DNA from: Psilocybe azurescens
Lineage: Eukaryota; Basidiomycota; Agaricomycetes; Agaricales; Agrocybaceae
NCBI GenBank assembly: GCA_023853785.1
Contig: JAJIRX010000032.1
Coordinates: forward strand, 534,643 to 598,642
Direction: 5' to 3'
Length of the DNA stretch: 64,000 nt
The translations under genes and the position numbers were made by a program. The first letter of the stretch is position 1; each line of letters starts with the position of its first letter. Positions 48,612 to 64,000 of the stretch are shown here, piece by piece. Below the pieces are notes generated by a model. The model was not told the DNA's origin, did not search any database, and saw only the letters and a list, made by a program, of their open reading frames with translations.

Positions 48612-51600
48612 ATGAATCTCGCCCCACTCCCCAGCAGACGAGACCTCTGAAACCCAAAACGAAACACGGCACCACTGAAAGGCGGAATTCCCGCTACCAA
48701 CAGCTCAGAAGAAGGAACCCCAACACGAAATTGGCAGACACCAAACCCATCCAGACAAAGCTCTGAAGATATCAACCTAGGCAACGAAGACCTATCAAAC
48801 TCGCTATACGACTTATTATCAACCCTGGCGATAGATCAAGAAGAACAAGACACAGACATGGTCGAAACAAACGGAAAGAAAGAAATCTCGATCAACAAAC
48901 CCACTGTATTCGATGGAGACAGGACGAAATCCAGGTCTTTCATGCAAGACTGCTACCTCTACATGGACATAAACGATGACGTCTACAACACAGACAAGAA
49001 GAAAATTGCCTTCATTTTATCATTTTGCATGGAAGGAGGAGCAAAACTATGGAAGGAACAGTACTTGACCTCGAGGACGAAAGGAACTAGTCCCAACCAA
49101 ACCCTCGAATGGGACACCCTCGGAACATTTCTCGAAAAATTCCATGACACATTCACTCCAGTGGATGAAACCAGATCAGCCATGAACGACATAAAATGAC
49201 TTAGGCAAAAACCCAACGAAAGGGTGGAAGACATCATCAACAAATTCAAGTTGTTGGTAGGACAAGCCAACCTAGGAACAGAAACGGAATCAGACCATGC
49301 CCATCTCATAGGATTATTCCAAAAATGCATCACGCCTCAACTCGCCGACAGGATCCTGTACTCTGAAGACCTTCCAAGAACGATCCAAGGCTAGTACAAA
49401 AAAGCAACAACATTTGACACCAACTACAGACTGGCCAAGGTCTTTAGAGAAGAACCAGAAGAACGTAGGAGGACACCACACTGGAACAATTTCCCAAGGA
49501 ACAACAGGAACTACGACCCAAACAGGATGGATGTAAGCGCCATGACAGCCGAAGAACAAGCCAAATTAATCAGGAAAGGTGCCTGTTTCAGGTGCAAACA
49601 ATGAGGACATCTATCCAGAGATTGCCCACAGAAAGGACCAACAAACCAGAACAGAACCCAAGGACAACCCAGCAAGAAGTGGACCCCAAAGGAACTCCAT
49701 GCCCATATCAGGAGCCTGAACAAGGACAAAAAGACAAACTCGCAGGCCTCATGGTTAAAACAGGATTTGAAGAGAAAGAAGAAAAGGATTTTTAAAGTGG
49801 AGAAACAGAGCGACATCTGTCTCTCCTTATCTGAAGATACAATCTGTACTTACGGCAACAATTGAGAATAAAACTATGCTTCTACCAGTTTCATTCCCCG
49901 CAAAGAAACAGAATGGCTCACAAATCGTCGAAACCGCTGCTCTCTTAGACTCAGGAGCAGGAGGAAAATTCATTGACCAGAATTATGCACAAAAACTTGG
50001 ACTCAAGACCCAACCCTTGGAAAAACCAATCCGAGTTTACAATATAGATGGGACTCCAAACAAGAAGGGAACCATCTCATCGTTCGTGGACCTGGACTTA
50101 AAAGTTGGAAATCAAAACCATCAGGAAAAGTTATTGGTCTCTGGACTAGGGAAACAGAAGATCATTCTGGGTTTCCCATGGTTACAGGAAAAGAATCCAG
50201 GAATCAACTGGCAGAACGGACAGATAACTTGGAAACCACGTCAAAGACCCACAATAAATCAGACTACCATTGAAGAAGAAACAGACGAACAAACATCAAT
50301 AATCGAGACCACCCACCCATTGGAAGAATTCGAATCACTGATCATCCAATACATCGGAGACGCAAACGAAGATGAAATAAAAGAAACATGGCTTAACACC
50401 AAGATCACTACCTCGCAAACATTAGCTCAACAATACGAACCGGAGAAACCCACAAAACCTCTCCAAGAAATTATTCCCCCAGAATATCAGTCATATATGG
50501 ATCTCTTCAACAAACAAGTGGCAGACCAATTCCCGGAACCAAGACCATGGGACCACAAAATCGAGTTAAAAGAAGGATTCATACCAAAGAAATTCAAGGC
50601 ATATAACATTACACCGGCAGAACAAATGGAACTGGACAACTGGACAAAGGAACAATTGGATAAAGGATACATTCGGCCCTCCGAATCACCTATGGCATCT
50701 CCATTCTTCTTCATATCAAAAAAGGATGGAAAGCTCAGACCTTGTCAAGACTACAGATATCTGAACGATTGGACCATCAAAAATGCCTACCCCTTACCAT
50801 GAATAACGGAGCTCATGGACAAGTTAAAAGGCGCAAAATTCTTCACAAAGCTGGATATCCGATGGGGCTACAATAACATCAGGATAAAAGATGGCGACCA
50901 ATGGAAGGCAGCATTCAAAACCAACCGAGGACTTTTTGAACCAACTGTAATGTTCTTTGGCATGTGCAACTCCCCGGCAACCTTCCAATCCATGATGGAC
51001 TCGATCTTCAAAGATATGATATCACAATGCTTTGTAATCATCTATATGGACGACATCTTAATCTTTGCAAAAGATCAAGAGGAACTGGAAAAGTACACTA
51101 AAATGGTTCTCCAACGACTCCAAGAAAACGATCTCTATCTCAAGCCGGAAAAATGCTCATTTGCTCAGGAGAAAGTGGAATATCTTGGAATGATTGTCGA
51201 AGCAGGAAAGATCTCCATGGACCCAACAAAACTCAAGGGAATTCAGGACTGGCCAGCACCTACTACTCTCAAACAAGTCCGATCATTTCTAGGCTTTGGA
51301 AACTTTTACTGAAAATTCATCCGGAAGTTCTCTGAAGTAGCTCGACCTTTGAATGAACTCCTGAAGAAAGACAAAGGATTTTTATGGAACGATGTAACTC
51401 AAGCTGCCTTTGATGAACTAAAGAAACGATTCACAGAAGAACCAGTACTCTTGATGCCTGACCCCGCCAAACCATTTCAAATTGAATCTGATGCTTCAAA
51501 ATATGCCTCTGGAGCAGTCCTCACCCAACTAGATGGAAATGGCGAAAGACACCCATGCGCATTTATATCAAGAACATTTTCCCCAACCGAAAGAAATTAC

Positions 51601-53411
51601 AAAATCTGTGACAGAGAATTATTGGGAATAATCCGAGCACTACAGGAATGGAGACACTACATCCAAGGATCAGAACACACGACTACGGTATATTCAGATC
51701 ACAAGAATTTAACATATTTCAGATCGGCCCAAAATCTGAACCGACAACAGGCGCGCTGGTCTCTGTACATCTCAGAATTCAACCTGAAATTGGTACATCT
51801 ACCTGGAAACAAAATGATTCAATCCGATACCCTTTCAAGACGCCCCTGATTTTTACCCTGGAAGAAGACCATGACAATGAAAACATCACCCTACTCCCAG
51901 AAAAGCTTTTCATCAACTTAATCGACACTGAGTTACAGGAAAGGATTGCCAATGCGAACGAACTGGACCACAACGCAGCAGAAGCAATGAAAACCCTATT
52001 AGAGGGAGGACTGCCAAATGCACAACATGACCTCAAAGAATGGAAAACAGAGATTGTGAACGGCAAAACCATCTTATACTACCATGGACGAGCCTACATT
52101 CCAAAAGATCAAACCCTGCGGAAGGACATAGTCAAATCATATCACAACCCTATTTCAGCTGGACACCCCGGAGAATTAGAAACATTCAATTCAGTAAAAC
52201 AACACTACTGGTGGCCAGGATTACAATCATTTGTCAAACAATATGTAAAAGGATGTGCCACCTGCCAACAATTCAAAATAAATCGACATCCCTCTAACCA
52301 ATCATTCATACCAATACCTGGACCAAAGTCAGCCCGACCCTTTGCAGACAGTGCTATGGATTTCCTTACAGACCTTCCACCAATCCTGGACAAACAAGGA
52401 GAAGTTGAATTTGACGTGATTCTAAGCATCACCGATCATGGGAACACGAAAGGACTTATCCTTATTCCTTGCTGAATGAAAGGACTGGACGCCGAAAAGA
52501 CTGGCAAACTCTTAATGGACAATCTCTACAAAAGGTTTGGACTACCGGACAGCCTCATGTCAGATCAAGACCCCAGATTTGCTGCTGAATCATTCAAGGA
52601 GTTAATGAAACTCCCTCGGAGTAAAATCGAAATTTTCAACTGCTTACCACCCTCAAACAGATGGAACAACGGAACGATACAACCAAGAAATTGAAGCCTA
52701 TCTATCCATATACTGCTCATCTCATCCAGAAGACTGGCACGAACGACTTGGTACCCTTGAATTCACTCACAACAATCGAAGACATGCAGGCAGACAGAGA
52801 ACACCATTCGAACTGATTCTTGGATATTCCCCCATTGCAATCCCTACCACATTCGAACACACCAAATTCCCTTCAGTAGAAGAAAGACTGAAGTATCTTC
52901 AAAAGGATCGAGAAGAAGCCCTAGCAGCCCATGAACTAGCCCGGACAAGGATGGCTGAAAGGAAGAACTCAAATTTCACACTGTTCACCCAAGGACAAAA
53001 GGTTTGGCTAGAAGCGACAAATTTACAAATGAATTATCACAAGAAAATGGCACCAAAACGAGAGAAGGACCCTTCAAAATTAAAGAAGTCTTAGGACCCC
53101 TAACTTATCAGCTGGAACTCCCCAAAGGATGGCTCATTCACGATGTATTCCATGCAACACTTCTTAATCCATACCACGAGACCGAAACACATGGACCCAA
53201 TTTCATTCGACCGCCACCAGAGATATTAAACGAAGAAGAACATTGGGAAATAGAGACGATTCTCAAACATCGAAAAAGAGGAAGAGGATACCAATACTAC
53301 GTCAAATGGAAGGACTATCCAATCACCGAAGCAACATGGGAACTGGCTTCAGTCTTTGAAGAAACCAGTAACGAAATCTTACAGACTTACCGAACACGTC
53401 TCAAGCTGTAA
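48612..53411 (+). pseudogene. Gag-Pol polyprotein with chromodomain, interrupted
   Basis: The ATG at 48612 is in frame with gag. Gag shows KPTVFDGDRTKSRSFMQDCY, ILSFCMEGGAKLW and a zinc knuckle CFRCKQ-GHLSRDC (49584-49625). Protease: [47 protein letters not shown] and the YMDD box (IIYMDDILIF). RNase [21 protein letters not shown]. Integrase: H-H-C-C zinc region (HPGELETF to CATCQQF), then DSAMDFLTDLPPI and LSITDHG. The chromodomain is at about 53240-53400 (YYVKWKDYPITEATWELA). In-frame stops: TGA 48648, 49197, 49602, 50800, 51310 and 52473, TAG about 49392. Shifts: about 49727, 49790, 52613-52615 and 53058. Upstream of protease the pol frame stays open ([11 protein letters not shown]), so gag and pol may once have been a single frame. 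Confidence 0.92.
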
Positions 53412-53448
53412 AAGACCACCATCTTCCCTCACTCGATAATCAATCAAC

Positions 53449-53763
53449 ATGCTCTCCTTTTCCTCGATCAAACGTGTCAAGTCCACTCTCTTTCCCCAAA
53501 ATACTCACAAACCTATTTTCCTCACAACAAAAATACCAAAATCCCAAGAAGATCAACAACAAATGCTTGAAGAACTCGAGATAGCGTTCATAATGTCTCG
53601 AGAAGCGGAGAAACAAGCACACAATGAACTCAAGGTAAGATGCGCAGCAATGGCGCATGACCAAAATCTAGAGTATCAACTGCAGATTTCCCAGCTCAAG
53701 GAAAAACTTAGACCCGGACTGGCAACAAAGGCTATAAGAAAGGTCAAGTCGCTACACTTCTAG
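53449..53763 (+). CDS. Accessory frame 1 of the gypsy element (coiled coil)
   Basis: 104 residues, uninterrupted, between the chromodomain stop and the zinc-knuckle frame. Basic N-terminus (MLSFSSIKRVKSTLFPQN), then a heptad-like helix (EEDQ-type LEELEIAFIMSREAEKQAHN, LEYQLQISQLKEKL). No known family recognised. It lies on the element's coding strand, 38 bp after the polyprotein stop; likely read from the same or a sub-genomic transcript. Function unknown; the coiled coil suggests self-assembly. Confidence 0.5.
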   Translation: MLSFSSIKRVKSTLFPQNTHKPIFLTTKIPKSQEDQQQMLEELEIAFIMSREAEKQAHNELKVRCAAMAHDQNLEYQLQISQLKEKLRPGLATKAIRKVKSLHF

Positions 53764-53786
53764 GCAACAAACATTGATATCCAACA

Positions 53787-54500
53787 ATGTCTCATTCCAC
53801 TGCTCGTGCCTCATCTGTTCCCCAATCTACTACTACATCGTCTCAACCTTTTAATACTCTCTCCGTCTACGAACTACTTGAAATCTTGAAAAATGCCAAA
53901 AACTGATATGACGTCGAAGCCTTTTGCCCCCCCTTTATCGAACGAGAACTTGAATTCTTCAACTATTTATCTGGTGAAATACAAATTATCGAGGCAGACA
54001 TCGCAGTCAAACAGGGCGAGAGTCCGAGTCCACCACAAAGCCGCCACCGACTCCCTCAAACGTCTTCAACTCAAGGGTTTGAATGAGCCATCGAACACGT
54101 GCTCATCAAACACCGCACGCAGACACCCCCACGGAACGACTCACCGACGCTGATCCACCACAACCTTTTGACATCAACAATCAGACCGGCACGCCTTCTC
54201 GTCGCCCAACTCGAGCCCGACGGACAAGTGTTGGGAATCAATGTCGACCGGACGTTACATGCTTTGCATGTGGAAAGTTGGGACATATACGACAATATTG
54301 CCCCAAGCTCACCTGCAACCACTGCCACCGCCGAGGACCAGGACATACGACAAGATACTGTCCTTTCAAGCGTAACGACTCTCCTTACAGAAGCAATTAC
54401 TTTGATTATGATGACCCCACAGATGACGTTGGCATCGCAAACAATACTGGAGAACCCTACGGATACTGAAGACCATTCGACTGGGACAGTCAAACCTTAG
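53787..54500 (+). pseudogene. Accessory frame 2 of the gypsy element, two CCHC zinc knuckles
   Basis: The ATG at 53787 opens MSHSTARASSVPQSTTT, continues FNTLSVYELLEILKNAKN, then TGA (about 53905), then YDVEAFCPPFIERELEFFNY, LSGEIQIIEADIAV. After another TGA near 54084 and a frame change, the sequence at 54083-54469 encodes two zinc knuckles: C-x2-C-x4-H-x4-C (CFACGKLGHIRQYC, 54260-54301) and C-x2-C-x6-H-x4-C (CNHCHRRGPGHTTRYC, about 54314-54361), ending near the purine tract. It is distinct from the Gag knuckle at 49584. A nucleic-acid-binding accessory protein is the obvious inference. A decayed relative is present at 39880-40020. Confidence 0.7.
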
Positions 54501-54510
54501 AAGGGGGTAA
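54499..54510 (+). other. Polypurine tract
   Basis: AGAAGGGGGTAA directly abuts the 3' LTR start TGTTATGG, the expected plus-strand primer position. Confidence 0.85.
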
Positions 54511-54952
54511 TGTTATGGACACTTTATTTTCTTTTTGCTTTTGCTTTTGCTTTTTCTTTTCCTTTCTCTTTTCTTTTCTTTTCCCTTTTCTTTGTCATCT
54601 GTCACATCATTGATACATCATTGTATGTTCTGATGAACTTTGCTTTCCATCATATCTATGAAACTCCATCATATCTTTGATGGACTTTCACTTCTATCTT
54701 TATGATACATCTTTCGATGAACGCTTGATCTGTTTCCTCTATTCTTATATACATCTGCTGATGAACATTCAAACTCGTTTCAACTTGCTGTGCGGTTCAT
54801 AGTATTTATACCAGGAAGGATCCACTGTATTCTTTAGCTAGTTCTTGAGAATCTAACCTCCTCTTACTTGACACCACTTGGAACTCGCTGTTCTTGACTA
54901 CTTGACTGTTGGCTTTATCCACGTACATGAATATAAGCTTGAAGTCGTAACA
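54511..54952 (+). repeat. 3' LTR (442 bp)
   Basis: Same boundaries as the 5' LTR. Differences include one extra TTTTGC unit in the pyrimidine tract, shorter T runs, GTGCGG versus GTGTGG near 54792, and CACGTACATG versus CACGACGTG near the end. Confidence 0.95.
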
Positions 54953-54957
54953 GTTGT

Positions 54958-55604
54958 GTGTTTTGTATCCAAAATAGACAAACATTGATCAGCCAATGAA
55001 AATGTTTCTTTGTCTTGACTGCTCTCTTTTATTATAATAGATAGATACAGAGGTCCTCATGCCCTAATATTATTCCCACCTGTATATTGAAAATAAAATA
55101 ACAAACACAATAGCACTTTGCCACAATCACTGTGTGTAGTGTGCCAGTTCTTTGATATTTCATATGCATATTTAATCTTATATTTTGGTTCATTTATGGT
55201 GCATTACTGCACCATTCCTTTCTGTAGCATACAATACATTTCATTTCATAGAATTGGAGTTTACAAGCTCATCATCTTTTTTACTGCGCACAATATACTC
55301 ATATTAGTTTCTATTTACTTTATAGATGTAAGTCTTGGTTAACTAAGTATATTATATACAAGACTTTGATACAAGCTCTCTTCAGTCATTTGTCTCACAA
55401 ATAACTGAGGTGAGCACTATTTTTTTACTTACTATGTTTCAATTATTGTACTAAATTACTGCTTAGCATATCTATTCTAGATTCTTACACTGTATCCCAT
55501 ACAATATGAGATTTATGTACTATGATCTTATACATTATGAGTAGGTGTACTGTCTTATCAGACAGACTACCATTTGTGTCAGACCACATAGTGACAAGCA
55601 AAAA
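54958..55604. other. AT-rich DNA without genes
   Basis: Flank of the gypsy insertion; no coding signal. Confidence 0.4.
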
Positions 55605-55692
55605 GGGCCTGACTGGGAATTGAACCCAGGACCTCCTCCAATCAAATACAGTACTGCCCAAAGGAGGAATCATGCGACTAGACCATCAGGCC
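55605..55692 (-). tRNA. tRNA-Pro (TGG) with 16-nt intron
   Basis: On the minus strand the acceptor GGCCTGA pairs with TCAGGCC; A box TGGTCTAGTCG and B box GGTTCAATTCC intact. The anticodon stem CCTCC/GGAGG holds TGG (plus-strand 55658-55660). The intron CAGTACTGTATTTGAT sits after base 37. The acceptor arm is identical to the AGG gene at 16940. Confidence 0.92.
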
Positions 55693-56001
55693 AATATATG
55701 CTTATGCAACATCAGCCTCTGTGTGGACTTGTGGGCAGCACTTCATAACTTAGATCACTTGTCGCCAACATATCACTAGCTCGTACATATATGATTTGAC
55801 TTGTGCTAGTATTCAAGTATAACAACTGAATAAGAGGAAAGCCATAAGTGAGTGGCTGTGCTTTTGTATGCCTCTGTTATATTCTAGTACTGAAGACGAC
55901 AACAATCATGGACAAATAAGTGATATAGCCCGGGTCCGGTGGTTACGTTTGGGACACTGTTGAATCCCTGCCTTGCGCGTCCACGCACTCTAACCGGGAC
56001 C
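55693..56001 (+). promoter_or_regulatory. TOR upstream region
   Basis: Must contain the TOR promoter and 5' UTR; the tRNA gene is divergent from TOR. No clear TATA box. Confidence 0.4.

Positions 56002-64000
<7,999 letters not shown>

Larger units (their letters stand above)
48158..54952 (+). mobile_element. Full-length Ty3/gypsy chromovirus, 6.8 kb
   Basis: LTRs at 48158-48594 and 54511-54952 (TG...CA) enclose gag, protease, reverse transcriptase, RNase H, integrase and chromodomain in that order. A perfect 5-bp target duplication GTTGT lies at 48153-48157 and 54953-54957. A purine tract precedes the 3' LTR, and two extra reading frames lie between the chromodomain and the 3' LTR. The coding region has several stops and shifts, so this copy is probably not autonomous as read. 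Confidence 0.96.

Noticed and set aside
48648..52475. TGA read as tryptophan in the gypsy element
   Set aside because: TGG is also used freely in the same frames, host genes use TGA as stop, and simple mutation explains the pattern.

Overview
The window looks like nuclear DNA of a filamentous basidiomycete, most likely an Agaricomycete. Genes carry many short introns (about 45-75 bp, with CTAAC-type branch points), and the set is fungal: Pol delta subunit 3, MTHFR, an ELMO protein, a secreted M28 aminopeptidase, an F-box/RCC1 protein, a C2H2 regulator, a RING protein, Arp8 and TOR. No species can be named from the sequence alone.

Layout. (1) 1-34 kb is a compact gene region. In order: POLD3/Cdc27 (-, C-terminus off the left edge), a Ser/Pro-rich protein of unknown function (-), a DUF202 membrane protein (+), MTHFR (+), ELMO/CED-12 (-), M28 aminopeptidase (-), a Ser-rich protein of unknown function (+), tRNA-Pro(AGG), F-box/RCC1 (-), C2H2 regulator (-), RING protein (+) and Arp8 (-). 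Between them lie long stretches (about 20.0-23.5 and 25.5-29.7 kb) where I can support no gene. (2) 34.1-55.6 kb is an AT-rich transposon island. It holds a TA-flanked MITE, a long inverted repeat enclosing a decayed gypsy fragment, two copies of one Tc1/mariner family (the older copy carrying a nested TTA-flanked MITE), and a full-length chromodomain Ty3/gypsy element with TG...CA LTRs and a perfect 5-bp target duplication. (3) From 55.6 kb tRNA-Pro(TGG) and the long multi-exon TOR kinase gene resume normal gene content; TOR runs off the right edge just after its catalytic loop.

Most notable: the gypsy element appears built for self-priming in the manner of S. pombe Tf1. The 11 bases beginning 2 bp after the 5' LTR are exactly complementary to an 11-base LTR motif lying about 33 bp downstream of a TATA-like box, where transcription would start. 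The element also carries extra reading frames between integrase and 3' LTR, one with two CCHC zinc knuckles, and a second decayed copy of that module sits inside the inverted repeat at 39-41 kb.

Caution: several unrelated genes (POLD3, C2H2, RING, TOR, Tc1 transposase, gypsy pol) carry single-base frame breaks, most of them in short homopolymers. That pattern is easier to explain by sequencing or consensus error than by simultaneous pseudogenisation, so 'broken' calls on host genes should not be taken at face value.
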